A stretch of 64,000 bases of DNA from Bacillota bacterium. Lineage in GTDB: Bacteria > Bacillota > Clostridia > Acetivibrionales > DTU013. The position numbers were made by a program, and so were the translations under genes. Shown in pieces: positions 26,192-35,734 of this stretch; position 1 is the first letter of the stretch; each line of letters begins with the position of its first letter. Location of the stretch: the NCBI GenBank assembly GCA_023418915.1, contig JAEZYU010000061.1, positions 190,725 to 254,724 on the forward strand. Direction: 5' to 3'. The notes beneath the pieces were generated by a model. That model was given only the letters and a program-made list of their open reading frames with translations. It did no database searches and was not told the DNA's origin.

Positions 26192-26815
26192 ATGAATAAC
26201 AAAAAGGCAATTGTGATCGGAAATTATACAAATGTGGCATATCATCCTTTAAAAGGCCCCGACAAGGAGCTGGCAGAAATCCTCGTGGATTTTAAAACCG
26301 AGTTCACCGAGGATTATGACCGGTTCAAAAGCTCCAGTCTCAGTTCATATGACCTTTGTGTTTCATATACGGAAGACAGGCTCGGTGACGAACAAGCAGC
26401 TGGGCTTCTGACATATGTTCTCAACGGCGGCGGCCTGCTCGCAATTCATACCGGGATAGCAGTACAGGCACGCTATGAGGCGGCGCATCTCATAGGCGCC
26501 AGATTCAAATCACATCCGGATCAGAAGGTGCTTACATACAAACCGACGGCAGCAGACCATATCATCACGGAAGGTGTCGGTAGCTTTGCAATAATGGAAG
26601 AGCCTTATCAATTCGATCTGGATAATCTCATAGAAACGACTACATTGCTGGAGTATGAGTCGGAAGGCAGACAGTGGCCGGCAGCTTGGGCGCACAAATA
26701 TGGTCTCGGCAAAGTAGTATACCTGTCGCCGGGACATCAAGCGGCCTCTTTCAGGGAGCCCGAATACAGAAAGCTGATCCTAAGAGGCGCACTCTGGGCA
26801 GCAGGATCGTTATGA
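26192..26815 (+). CDS. ThuA-like domain protein
   Basis: A 207-residue glutamine-amidotransferase-like protein of the ThuA family. It begins KKAIVIGNYTNVAYHPL, has the family segment VLNGGGLLAIHTGIAVQARYEAAHLIGARFKSHP, and ends with PAAWAHKYGLGKVVYLSPGHQ. ThuA-like proteins are linked to disaccharide metabolism, but the catalytic role is not established and the nucleophile Cys of true amidotransferases is missing. AGAGG precedes ATG 26192; the upstream in-frame ATG at 26177 contains that site. Confidence 0.8.
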   Translation: MNNKKAIVIGNYTNVAYHPLKGPDKELAEILVDFKTEFTEDYDRFKSSSLSSYDLCVSYTEDRLGDEQAAGLLTYVLNGGGLLAIHTGIAVQARYEAAHLIGARFKSHPDQKVLTYKPTAADHIITEGVGSFAIMEEPYQFDLDNLIETTTLLEYESEGRQWPAAWAHKYGLGKVVYLSPGHQAASFREPEYRKLILRGALWAAGSL

Positions 26816-26900
26816 AGCTGTTCCTTTAATCATTCAAAGCCCGACTTAACGCCTGGGGTATACATGAAATCACTTATTGCATAAAATCTCATTACATCAT

Positions 26901-26960
26901 CGGCGTTTTAATGAGGCGGGCAGCAAGCAAGTATTGCTGTCCGCCTTTGCATGCCGGGAC
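26901..26960 (+). repeat. Hairpin repeat, copy E1 (possible terminator)
   Basis: A 12-bp stem GGCGGGCAGCAA / TTGCTGTCCGCC (one G-U) with a 7-nt loop, followed by TTTGC. A related copy, including flanks (GCAAGCAAG in the loop, TGCAT(C/G)CCGG after the stem), is at 20805-20870. Position suits a terminator between the convergent ThuA-like and aldo/keto reductase genes. Confidence 0.6.
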
Positions 26961-26989
26961 AGGAAATATACTCAATGTGCCAAGTAAAA

Positions 26990-28216
26990 TCATTGAGGCG
27001 GGATATCTGTTTTCTTATTCCTTTTCCTGATAGAGTAATACTTTCTCACCAGTCCGACGACCGGCTTTACTAAAGCCGGTTCCATATCAGCTGCGACTTC
27101 CCTGAGCTTCTCCCTTATGGGTATATGCTGCGGGCACACCTTCTCACATTTCCCGCATTGCTTGCACAGCGATGCATATGAGGGCTTTCCGCTCAATAAA
27201 CCTCCGGTGAAAGCAATGTACTGCCATTGAGCCCGTTTCGCCCTGAAAAAATGCTTGGTATTGTAATAGCTGAAGCAAAACGGTATGTCGACTCCTGCAG
27301 GGCAGGGCATGCAATAGCCGCAGCCTGTACAGCCGACCTTCATCAGACGGTAGTATTCTGATCTTGCTTTTTCATATAACTGCAAATCTTGCTTTGTCAG
27401 CGTACCGGGCTGTACTGCATCCGCCAGCGAAGTATTTTCTTCTATCTGCGACTCTTCATTCATACCTGAAAGTACAGTTGTCACACCCGGCTGATCCCAC
27501 AACCAGCGAAAAGCCCAGTCTGCCGGTGTTCTTTTGATTTCAGCCGAATCCCATATCCTCCGGATCTCCTGAGGCATCCTCCTGACCAGAGAGCCTCCTC
27601 GCAGCGGCTCCATTATTACGACTCCGATCCCTTTTGAAGCAGCATGCTCCAGTCCTTCTCTTCCTGCCTGAAAATGCTCATCTATATAGTTATACTGTAT
27701 CTGACACATATCCCACTGGTAATCGTCAATGATCGCCTTAAAATCTTCCTTGTCACCGTGATACGAAAACCCAAAGTGACCGATTCTTCCGTCCTTCTTC
27801 GCCTGTTCGGCAAACTCCCGGATACCAAGCCCTTTGAGCCTTTCCCACCCTCCGAAATCATTGAGAGCATGGAGCAGATAGTATTCAACATGCTCAGTGC
27901 GGAGCTTTTTTAGCTGATTGTTCAGTATATTGTTCATATCCTTCATGGAATGGACCATGAAGGGCGGAAGCTTTGTCGCTATTCTGACCTTGTCTCTGTA
28001 TCCCTTTGCAAATATATCACCGAGTATGCTTTCACTCCTGCCTCCATGATAAATCAGTGATGTGTCGAAGTAGTTAACGCCGCGTTCAACTGCCATCAGT
28101 ATTTGTTTCTCAGTCCTATCCTGATCTATTCTGCCATTTGTATGAGGAAAGCGCATACATCCAAAGCCAAGTATGGATATATTATCTCCCGTTTTTCCCA
28201 TTTTTCTGTACTTCAT
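26990..28216 (-). CDS. Aldo/keto reductase with C-terminal 4Fe-4S domain
   Basis: 408 residues from ATG 28216 (AGGA four bases upstream). The N-terminal (beta/alpha)8 aldo/keto reductase domain has the Asp/Tyr/Lys/His tetrad in FDTSLIYHG, KVRIATKLP and YYLLHAL. The C-terminal ~110 residues carry two ferredoxin-like clusters: CTGCGYCMPCPAGVDIP and CKQCGKCEKVCPQHIPI. Such fusions are common in Clostridia and probably use ferredoxin or an Fe-S relay instead of NADPH alone. The substrate is unknown. Confidence 0.92.
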   Translation of the reverse strand: MKYRKMGKTGDNISILGFGCMRFPHTNGRIDQDRTEKQILMAVERGVNYFDTSLIYHGGRSESILGDIFAKGYRDKVRIATKLPPFMVHSMKDMNNILNNQLKKLRTEHVEYYLLHALNDFGGWERLKGLGIREFAEQAKKDGRIGHFGFSYHGDKEDFKAIIDDYQWDMCQIQYNYIDEHFQAGREGLEHAASKGIGVVIMEPLRGGSLVRRMPQEIRRIWDSAEIKRTPADWAFRWLWDQPGVTTVLSGMNEESQIEENTSLADAVQPGTLTKQDLQLYEKARSEYYRLMKVGCTGCGYCMPCPAGVDIPFCFSYYNTKHFFRAKRAQWQYIAFTGGLLSGKPSYASLCKQCGKCEKVCPQHIPIREKLREVAADMEPALVKPVVGLVRKYYSIRKRNKKTDIPPQ

Positions 28217-28378
28217 ATTTTCCTGATCCCCCACATTATCTTTGCCGGCTGAGCCCATAATGCTATACAGCCGATGCTGTCACATGATGCTGCCTCATGA
28301 CACCTCGCAGATGCTGCAGCAGAATATTTTGTACAGCCGGTCACATGTATATATTATAACGCATCGCTATATTACAGG

Positions 28379-29113
28379 TTACCTATTGTGCACAAATTCC
28401 CTCTCAGGCATCCTGACAGCAGTCAGTATACCGGTATTAAAGCAGCCTGTATCAATATTGACAGTATTGTTTCGCCAAAGGACCTTATCGATTATGGAAT
28501 GGCCGTATATCACGGTCCTTCGGCCCCTGTACTCTGCAGCCCAGTCAAGCCTTTCGGGTCTGCCGTCCTCCAGCTGTCTGCCGGTGATGTCTCCATAAAT
28601 TGCCATGGTCCTAATCTTGCCCTGCATTTTGCGATCCTGCGTATCCAAATTCTGCAGTTGCTCCTTAAGACCGGCATGTGCTATCAGTATATCATCTCTT
28701 AATAATATTACGTAAGGCAATTCCTCAATAAAATCGACGACCTCACGGACAAAGCCAATTCCCTCAGTCTTTACGGCATCGATTGTCATCATGACCTCTT
28801 CCTTTGCCGGCGTGCCTTTCCTCAGCTTTTGCAAAAGCTTCTCCTCATGATTGCCCCTAACCGACCATGCTGTCCCACTTCTGACGGCGTCTATCACAAG
28901 CTTTAATACCCTTACCGGTTCAGGGCCTCTGTCGGTGAAGTCACCTGTGAATATAAGGCATCGTCCTACGATTGGCCTGGCAATCAGTCCATTTTCAAAA
29001 TCGACATCATACCCCAGCTTATCCAAAAGCTCCGTCAATTCCTTGAAGCATCCATGTATATCGCCTATGACATCGGCTTTTTCCGCATCTATCTTTTTAT
29101 ATAACCAGCTCAC
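28379..29113 (-). CDS. Calcineurin-like metallophosphatase (PrpE/PnkP-like)
   Basis: A 244-residue phosphoesterase with all metal motifs: GDIHG, TGDFTDRGP, RGNHE, a HAG histidine and GHS. The spacing and size match Ser/Thr-phosphatase-like PrpE/PnkP-phosphatase proteins acting on diadenosine tetraphosphate, RNA ends or phosphoproteins. The gene stands alone. No partner kinase/ligase domain is fused, so it is not a PnkP repair enzyme by itself. An upstream GAGGTGAG lies 9 bp before the ATG. Confidence 0.88.
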   Translation of the reverse strand: MSWLYKKIDAEKADVIGDIHGCFKELTELLDKLGYDVDFENGLIARPIVGRCLIFTGDFTDRGPEPVRVLKLVIDAVRSGTAWSVRGNHEEKLLQKLRKGTPAKEEVMMTIDAVKTEGIGFVREVVDFIEELPYVILLRDDILIAHAGLKEQLQNLDTQDRKMQGKIRTMAIYGDITGRQLEDGRPERLDWAAEYRGRRTVIYGHSIIDKVLWRNNTVNIDTGCFNTGILTAVRMPEREFVHNR

Positions 29114-29338
29114 TTATACTCACCTCTATTGTCATATCATGTCGCCGGCAGATCAATCAACTTCTTTGATCCTTCTTTATCATCTGCAAAATCCTTTGTA
29201 ATATATGTCGCATTATAGGATAATAGTTATGATACTTTAGACTGGAAATCAGGAATCGATCACAAAAGAGCATAATAACCTTTGTACGATTCATCAGAAC
29301 GGAACATATCTTTACAATAAACAAGGGGGCAGCATGAC

Positions 29339-29545
29339 ATGGACGGTGAAGATGCACGAAAATTTGATACCATTATACGAAATTGCTTTAGTGACGGCTC
29401 TGACTATCATGAGCTAAGGCTGTCCGAGGACGAAGTAAGATACTTAACAGAAACCTATCCGAGCCTGAGGCTGGAGTACTTCGCAGATGACGGCAGTCCC
29501 GACAGCAAGCTCTGGTATAAGGTCTATAAGTACAAACCGAAATAG
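29339..29545 (+). CDS. Small hypothetical protein (68 aa)
   Basis: A 68-residue acidic/aromatic protein with no Cys pairs, signal peptide or membrane helix. AAGGGGGC precedes the ATG by 9 bp. It diverges from the phosphatase gene. The predicted pattern (helix, LSEDEVRYLTETYP, strand, KLWYKVYKYK) suggests a small alpha/beta fold. I do not recognise the family; the coding call rests on the ribosome site and residue composition. Confidence 0.55.
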   Translation: MDGEDARKFDTIIRNCFSDGSDYHELRLSEDEVRYLTETYPSLRLEYFADDGSPDSKLWYKVYKYKPK

Positions 29546-29652
29546 TCATACCACATCACCATGAAGGTCAGATGAAGACTGACTCCACATGACCATCCCC
29601 GCCGTAGTGCCCCGGGATGTCCCTGCGAAAGCCGACAAATAGCCTGCCTTGC

Positions 29653-30990
29653 TCAGAAGCCGTTATTGCTGATTACGTCACGGTACCATTCGGCGCTCTT
29701 TTTTATTATTCTTCTCTGTGTTCTATAATCTACGTAAACAAGACCAAATCGTTTGCCGTAACCATATCCCCACTCAAAATTGTCCAGCAGCGACCAAGCA
29801 TAGTATCCCTTAACATTGACTCCTGAGCTGATGGCGCGGTGTATCTGCTCCAGATATCTGTACAGATAGTTCACACGGTTGTCGTCCACTACTCTACCTT
29901 CATAGTTGACTATATCATTGAATGCGGCACCGTTTTCAGTAATGATTATCTTTATTCCGTCATACTCCCTGTTGAGATAGACCAGAAGGTCATGGATTCC
30001 TTCGGGATAAATCTCCCAGCCCATTTGCGTCCTGTCCTTACCGGTCATCACCTCAGCCGCAGGTATAGGCCATGCAGAACTGTCATGTTTGATAAAGCTG
30101 CTGTAATAATTGTTGATCCCAAGGAAATCTACAGGCTGATGTATTATTTTCATATCTTCATTACTGATCTCAGAGAGCAGTCCCATGTGCTGAAAATGTC
30201 CGACAAGGTCAGCCGGGTATGATCCTTTGAGGGCAGGCTCGGCAAACCATTTGTTGAGATAAGCGCCGTACAGCGAAGCTGCAGCTGCATCCTCCTTGCT
30301 GTCCGAAACAGGATATACCGGATTCATGTTGAGCGTGATCCCGATTTCACCCTTACAGCCCGTTTCTCTGTATGCCTTTACCGCATGACCGTGTGAAAGC
30401 AGAAGGTGATGTGATACCTGCAAAGCAGTCTTAAAATCGGTAATGCCCGGTGCGTGTCTGCCGACCCAGTTCCCTACAAATGAAACCACCCAGGGCTCAT
30501 TGTGTGTGATCCAGACAGGCACCTGATCACCAAGCTTTTCAAACATTAAGGACGCATAATCAGCAAACCAGCCCGCAGTATCTCTGTTTGCCCAACCGCC
30601 CCGATCCTGCAGCTTCTGGGGCAGATCCCAGTGATACAGCGTCGCAGCAGGCTTGATTCCATTCTCGTTCAGCTTCTCTGCAAGCCTTTTGTAAAAATCA
30701 AGACCCTTCTGATTTAGAGTGCCCTTCCCGTCAGGGAAGATCCTTGCCCATGATATTGAAAACCTGTATGATTTGAGGCCGATATGTTTCATTATTTCAA
30801 TATCTTCCCCAAACCTGTGGTAGTGATCACATGCGACATCTCCCGTATGATTCTCATAAGTCTTACCCGGGATATGGCTATAGCGATCCCATATATTTTC
30901 GCCCTTGCCGTCCTCGTTGTGTGCCCCTTCAATCTGGTATGCAGCAGTCGCCGCACCCCAAATGAAATTATCCGGAAAATCCAATCGCAT
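29653..30990 (-). CDS. bglA: Beta-glucosidase, glycoside hydrolase family 1
   Basis: A full-length (445 aa) GH1 retaining enzyme: WGAATAAYQIEGA, YHWDLPQ, the acid/base Glu165 in THNEPW and the nucleophile Glu352 in IITENGA, plus the C-terminal FEWGYGYGKRFGLVYVDY. No signal peptide, so it hydrolyses imported cello- or related oligosaccharides in the cytoplasm. There is no phospho-sugar signature, so it acts on free disaccharides. AGGAGGAG precedes the ATG. It is monocistronic and divergent from a two-component system 620 bp away. Confidence 0.95.
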   Translation of the reverse strand: MRLDFPDNFIWGAATAAYQIEGAHNEDGKGENIWDRYSHIPGKTYENHTGDVACDHYHRFGEDIEIMKHIGLKSYRFSISWARIFPDGKGTLNQKGLDFYKRLAEKLNENGIKPAATLYHWDLPQKLQDRGGWANRDTAGWFADYASLMFEKLGDQVPVWITHNEPWVVSFVGNWVGRHAPGITDFKTALQVSHHLLLSHGHAVKAYRETGCKGEIGITLNMNPVYPVSDSKEDAAAASLYGAYLNKWFAEPALKGSYPADLVGHFQHMGLLSEISNEDMKIIHQPVDFLGINNYYSSFIKHDSSAWPIPAAEVMTGKDRTQMGWEIYPEGIHDLLVYLNREYDGIKIIITENGAAFNDIVNYEGRVVDDNRVNYLYRYLEQIHRAISSGVNVKGYYAWSLLDNFEWGYGYGKRFGLVYVDYRTQRRIIKKSAEWYRDVISNNGF

Positions 30991-31608
30991 CTTTTTCTCC
31001 TCCTGTATCTGTTAATCATTCATAATTTTATTTTGCAATCACTGGAGCATCTGCAGAAACCTAGCCGCATCTCCCGATTGAAGTACGGAGGATCTCCGCT
31101 AGTCCTCCTAACTTATTATAACGCATCGTTCAAAGAAAAATTTTCGATCGTTGAAAAATATTCCTGATCTGCGCTTATATTAATATTTCAGATATGTATA
31201 TATCTAGTCTCAATACGTTTACATACAAAATTTTGTCCGTTACGTTCGTTTTGCCTGATATATTCTGTTGCCTGATATATTCTGTTGTTTTCGAACCGTT
31301 ATACATTGTCATTACATTATTTTGCCCGTTATAACGCATCGTTCCACCAAGCGTTTTTCAGCCTGAAGGTTGAAAGGACGTAAAGAGGTGGGGTACATAG
31401 TTCACCTCGTTATATTGATGCATATAACGCTGCGTTTTAAACTAATAAGAAAAAATTCGAATTGTGTAATATAATACACATATGGTAACAAAAAATGGTT
31501 CATTCCTGTCGAAACAACTTCATTGTTAAGATATTTTTAAGAATTATATCAGGCCGGTCGTAAGATTCATGTACTACAATACGATGTAGGCCGAAGGGGG
31601 ATGCGCAA
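30991..31608. other. Intergenic region with interspersed repeats
   Basis: A 618-bp gap between divergent bglA and the response regulator, AT-rich. It contains two TTATAACGCATCGTT boxes (near 31116 and 31330), a 2-copy TGCCTGATATATTCTGTTG repeat (31252-31288), and copy A2 of the two-hairpin repeat. No gene is seen. Confidence 0.7.
31346..31414 (+). repeat. Interspersed two-hairpin repeat, copy A2
   Basis: Aligns over its whole length with A1 at 21001-21072: ACCAAGCGTTTTTCAGCC, hairpin TTCAGCC/GGTTGAA, then hairpin GAGGTG/CACCTC, ending CGTTATA. A shortened relative may lie at 40758-40826. Confidence 0.75.
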
Positions 31609-32310
31609 GTGGATAATGCAAGGATACTCGTGGTGGATGATGACAGGGAAATTGCTCTGGCTCTTGAAAAGCTACTGACCCGTGAGGGCTATGAGGTAGT
31701 TAAGGCATACGACGGTCTGCAGGCATTGGAGGCGGTAACTGTAAATCAAATACATATGATCTTGCTGGATATCATGATGCCAGGGTTGGACGGGCTTTCT
31801 GCCACAATGAAAATACGCGAGAGCAGAAACATACCCATCATCATACTGTCGGCAAAATCTGAAGACAGTGATAAGATCCTTGGACTGTCGATGGGAGCAG
31901 ATGATTATGTGACCAAGCCCTTCAATCCTCAGGAGCTCATGGCAAGAGTAAAAAGTCAATTGAGGAGGTATATGTATCTTGGCGACATGGCTAACTGCCC
32001 CAGATCTTCTCTGCTTACCTCGGGCGGACTTTGTCTCGATACTGATGCAAAACAACTGACAGCAGATGGTGAACCGGTCAGACTGACGGCAAAGGAATAT
32101 AAGATACTTGAGCTTCTCATGTCAAATGCGGGTATTGTTTTTTCAGCAGAGAAAATTTATGAAACAGTCTGGAGGGATATCGCCTATTCTGTAGAAAACA
32201 CAGTCATGGTCCATATAAGACGCATCCGTGAAAAAATTGAAATAAACCCGAAGGAGCCAAAATATCTTAAGGTGGTGTGGGGAATTGGATACAAAATTGA
32301 GAAACTTTAG
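31609..32310 (+). CDS. OmpR/PhoB-family response regulator (VanR-like)
   Basis: A 233-residue regulator: receiver domain with acidic pocket VVDDDRE, phospho-acceptor Asp in ILLDIMMPGLDG and the switch Lys in VTKPFNPQEL, then a winged-helix DNA-binding domain (LTAKEYKILELLMSNAGIVFSAEKIYETVW...ENTVMVHIRRIREKIE). The gene overlaps the histidine-kinase gene by 26 bases. Upstream GAAGGGGG supports the start, which is GTG (MDNARIL). Target genes are unknown. Confidence 0.95.
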   Translation: MDNARILVVDDDREIALALEKLLTREGYEVVKAYDGLQALEAVTVNQIHMILLDIMMPGLDGLSATMKIRESRNIPIIILSAKSEDSDKILGLSMGADDYVTKPFNPQELMARVKSQLRRYMYLGDMANCPRSSLLTSGGLCLDTDAKQLTADGEPVRLTAKEYKILELLMSNAGIVFSAEKIYETVWRDIAYSVENTVMVHIRRIREKIEINPKEPKYLKVVWGIGYKIEKL

Positions 32311-34138
32311 TACAGGCTGCACATCAAAGACAATAGCATCTATCCTGATAATATGTATAGTGACCGGGTTTGTCGCCCTGGCTCAGCTCATGTACTATAA
32401 GAGTGTGGATCCGGAATGCCTGTTTACAAAAAATTATACCGACAGCAAAAGCTTTATCGATCAGATAAGGTTCGCAGCGGTAGATGCAAGTAATGCTCTT
32501 TTGACATCAAGAGCGCCAAATGATAATGTCTCTTATTACTATTACATAAGTGATGGAAACAATGAATGGTCAAACGTTGAAAACACAGATAAAGGCTTTT
32601 TTGAGCAGTTTGGCCCATCATTCTGTTCATTGGAAAATGGCCAATGGTCCTTCAGAGGAAGTTCAGACTTTGACACTATAGGCAATTTTATCAGTACATT
32701 AACATATCATGGCGTTATTAGCAAAAACAACATCGTATATATAGCATATCCAAATGAATTTACACTGGCACAGCAGCAAAAATGGCAGCGCGACAGAGTA
32801 AGCTTCATACCTTTATCGATAGCTGCAGCGATCGGGGTGATACTATCATTGATCCTTGCGGTATATCTGGCCGCTGTAGCAGGCAGAAGACCTCAGGACA
32901 GGGAACTGCATCCGGGAAAAATTGATTTTATTTACTCCGACATTTTAGCTGCAGCATTTGTCCTTCTTTTAGTGTTGTGGTATGAAGTTATGGAAAATTT
33001 GCATCATTCCGGGCGGAGCGTTACAGGCATCTTGAGTTATTACCATATCGTTTCAATACTGACTGCGGCTTTACTGACCTCCTTTGTACTCACATTATGC
33101 GGAGTGATCGCACTTTCACTTATCCGTAAGATAAAAGTTGGAAAGTTAATAAAACACAGTCTATTATACAGCCTTATCTACTGGATTTCCGATTATGCAC
33201 TGAGCCTGTTTGACGGCAGGGTATTTTCAAAGTACCCTTTGACAAAATCCCTTTTTTACAGACAGCTCTTATTCATCTCTCTCAGCTTTGTATTTGTAGT
33301 CTGTACGTTTCTGTTCATTTTTTCAGAAACCCCCGCTGTGCTTATCCCTCCGGTGTTGGAAGGTGTAATGATCTATTGGTACATAAAAGGAAACAGAAGA
33401 ACATATATGGAAATAAACAGGGGCTTCAATGAAAGCCTGGAAGAGCAGATGAAATCCGAAAGAATGAAAGTTGCACTAATCACTAATGTATCCCACGATC
33501 TTAAAACACCGTTAACTTCGATCATAAGCTATGTCGATCTGTTGTCAAAGGAAGGAGACCTTTCAGAAACAGCAAGGGAATACGTAAATGTGTTGGCTGA
33601 AAAATCAGGCAGACTGAAAAATATGGTATCAGATCTTTTTGATCTTGCAAAAAGCACAAGCGGCAACATGCCGGTCGATATCGAAAATCTGGATCTGAAA
33701 AAACTGATCGAACAGACGCTGGCCGATATGGATGACAGGATAGAAAATTCAGGGCTCTCGTTCAGAATAAAGCTGCCAGAAAAACCATTGTACATTTATA
33801 CTGATGGCAAAAAGCTTTACAGGGTATTCCAGAATATAATTGATAATGCACTCAAGTATTCGCTGCAAGGTACCAGGGTATATATCAGCCTCGAGGAAAC
33901 AGACGGGTCGGCCGTGGCGACAGTGAAAAATACTGCCGGTTATGAAATGGATTTTACTGCAGAGGAAATACTACAGCGATTCAGCCGTGGAGACAAATCA
34001 CGCACCACAGATGGAAGCGGTCTAGGTCTGTCAATTGCAGAAAGTTACACGAGACTATGCGGCGGCAGGTTTAAAGTTGATATTGACGGCGACCTGTTTA
34101 AGGCAGCAATAAGCTTTAACCTTCCAGTGAAGCAATGA
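32285..34138 (+). CDS. Membrane sensor histidine kinase
   Basis: 617 residues from a TTG start. TM1 at about 17-38 is followed by an extracellular sensor region (about 39-170) and then about five further hydrophobic helices (175-370), more than VanS or PhoR have. The kinase core follows: HisKA with phospho-His404 in NVSHDLKTPLTS, then HATPase_c with QNIIDNALKYS and DGSGLGLSIAE. The polytopic sensor suggests a membrane-embedded signal. Its 3' end overlaps the convergent dihydrolipoyl dehydrogenase gene by 23 bases. It pairs with the response regulator upstream. Confidence 0.92.
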   Translation: MDTKLRNFSTGCTSKTIASILIICIVTGFVALAQLMYYKSVDPECLFTKNYTDSKSFIDQIRFAAVDASNALLTSRAPNDNVSYYYYISDGNNEWSNVENTDKGFFEQFGPSFCSLENGQWSFRGSSDFDTIGNFISTLTYHGVISKNNIVYIAYPNEFTLAQQQKWQRDRVSFIPLSIAAAIGVILSLILAVYLAAVAGRRPQDRELHPGKIDFIYSDILAAAFVLLLVLWYEVMENLHHSGRSVTGILSYYHIVSILTAALLTSFVLTLCGVIALSLIRKIKVGKLIKHSLLYSLIYWISDYALSLFDGRVFSKYPLTKSLFYRQLLFISLSFVFVVCTFLFIFSETPAVLIPPVLEGVMIYWYIKGNRRTYMEINRGFNESLEEQMKSERMKVALITNVSHDLKTPLTSIISYVDLLSKEGDLSETAREYVNVLAEKSGRLKNMVSDLFDLAKSTSGNMPVDIENLDLKKLIEQTLADMDDRIENSGLSFRIKLPEKPLYIYTDGKKLYRVFQNIIDNALKYSLQGTRVYISLEETDGSAVATVKNTAGYEMDFTAEEILQRFSRGDKSRTTDGSGLGLSIAESYTRLCGGRFKVDIDGDLFKAAISFNLPVKQ

Positions 34139-35522
34139 AATGGATGTTCCCCATTACCTCCTTGATGATCTCAGAAACTGTAGGATGCGGGAATACTACC
34201 TTCTTCAGATCATCCACCCGCATCCCTTTCTCTATCATCATAGCGGCTCCGTATATTATCTCCGACGAATGATTTCCGATCATATGGATGCCTATGACAG
34301 TTTTTGATCTGCTGGCGGTCAGGATCTTGCAGATACCGTCGCCCGCTTCATTTTCCGCCATATACCTGCCGCTGTATCTCATTGGCAGTGTGACCGAATC
34401 AAATTCTATCCCTTTGGCCTTTGCAGATTCCTCCGTCTCTCCAACTCCGGCTGTTTCCGGGTTTGTATAGATAACCGAGGGTATCGCAGCGTAGCTTATA
34501 GTATCTTCCCTGCCGAACATATCATTGATGCAGACCTCAGCCTCACGATATGCAGTATGTGCAAGCATAGACATGCCATTTACATCACCTGCCGCATAAA
34601 CACCCGGCACATTTGTCCGGCCATGGTCGTCCGTTTGTATCCTTCCGTTTTCGGTCACAACTCCAATATTTTCAAGTCCCATGCCAGCCGATGCCGGTCT
34701 CCTGCCGACGCTCAGCAGCACCTTATCTGCGGTGACAAACTCTGTATTGTCTGATGACGAGTAAAAGACTCCATCATCTCTGATTTCTGTCACTCTGGAA
34801 TTCAACCTGAATTCTATACCTTTTTTAGACAGATTTTTAAGGAGTATACCGGCTATCTCACCGTCAACAGGCCCTGCTATATGATCGAGCATTTCGATGA
34901 CTGTGACCTTGCTGCCTGCCGCATTGAAGTAATATGCCATCTCAAGGCCCACTGCGCCTCCGCCAATGATTGCGAGAGACCCCGGCACCTCCCTCAAGTC
35001 AAGTATTTCCCTGTTGGTCACGATATGCCCGGCTTCTAATCCCTCCCCGGCACCTGATATTGCAGGAACCGCAGGTACTGAGCCTGGTGCAAGCAACAGC
35101 CGATATGCACTGTATATGCTCTCTTCGATTCTGATTTCGAATACAGTTTTTCCGACAGTATCATCATTTTTACTTCCTTCAATAAAGGCAGTTCCCTCAA
35201 CTGTTGTTACATTGCTTCCTCTCAGCTTTGCTTTCACGCCTTGAGCAAGAGTCCGCACTACCTTATTCTTTCTATTGATGACCTTGCCATGATCAAGGAC
35301 TGCATTTTCAACAGTAATGCCATATTTTTCGCCATGAACCGCCCCTTCAAAAAGCTTTGCGGAATAGAGCAGAGTCTTAGAAGGAATACAGCCCTCATTA
35401 AGGCATACGCCTCCAATATTCCTTTTTTCCGCAAGCAGCACATTCGCTCCTGATTTGCCTGCCAGCTCTGCGGCATGGTAGCCAGCCGGCCCTCCTCCTA
35501 TTATGATCAGATCATATACCAA
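34116..35522 (-). CDS. lpdA: Dihydrolipoyl dehydrogenase
   Basis: A pyridine-nucleotide disulfide oxidoreductase: FAD motif IIIGGGPAGYHAAELAG, redox-active GGVCLNEGCIPSKTL, NAD motif AIIGGGAVGLEMAYYF, and the C-terminal His-Glu pair in HPTVSEII. I choose TTG 35522 as start, eight bases after AAGGAG, giving 468 residues; the GTG three codons earlier is too close to that site. No E1/E2 or glycine-cleavage genes adjoin, so the complex it serves cannot be told here. Confidence 0.93.
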   Translation of the reverse strand: MVYDLIIIGGGPAGYHAAELAGKSGANVLLAEKRNIGGVCLNEGCIPSKTLLYSAKLFEGAVHGEKYGITVENAVLDHGKVINRKNKVVRTLAQGVKAKLRGSNVTTVEGTAFIEGSKNDDTVGKTVFEIRIEESIYSAYRLLLAPGSVPAVPAISGAGEGLEAGHIVTNREILDLREVPGSLAIIGGGAVGLEMAYYFNAAGSKVTVIEMLDHIAGPVDGEIAGILLKNLSKKGIEFRLNSRVTEIRDDGVFYSSSDNTEFVTADKVLLSVGRRPASAGMGLENIGVVTENGRIQTDDHGRTNVPGVYAAGDVNGMSMLAHTAYREAEVCINDMFGREDTISYAAIPSVIYTNPETAGVGETEESAKAKGIEFDSVTLPMRYSGRYMAENEAGDGICKILTASRSKTVIGIHMIGNHSSEIIYGAAMMIEKGMRVDDLKKVVFPHPTVSEIIKEVMGNIHFIASLEG

Positions 35523-35634
35523 TTCAAACACTCCTTATCTCATCACATTTATCCTTGTATATTGCCAATGTACTTCGTCTCTCCCTCAGAGAGCCGGCTC
35601 CAAAAGGATCCGGAATATATTCAGGTCAAAAACA

Positions 35635-35659
35635 ACAGTGACGCCGAAAGCGTCACTGT
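35635..35659 (-). terminator. Rho-independent terminator after hpf
   Basis: A perfect 10-bp stem ACAGTGACGC / GCGTCACTGT with a 5-nt loop, followed on the minus strand by TGTTTTTG. It lies 76 bp beyond the hpf stop. Confidence 0.85.
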
Positions 35660-35734
35660 AATGATCTTTGGTTTTATGTATAAAGTATGATCCGTAAGAA
35701 CAGGTAATATAACTGCGCATAACACGAGTCCAAA

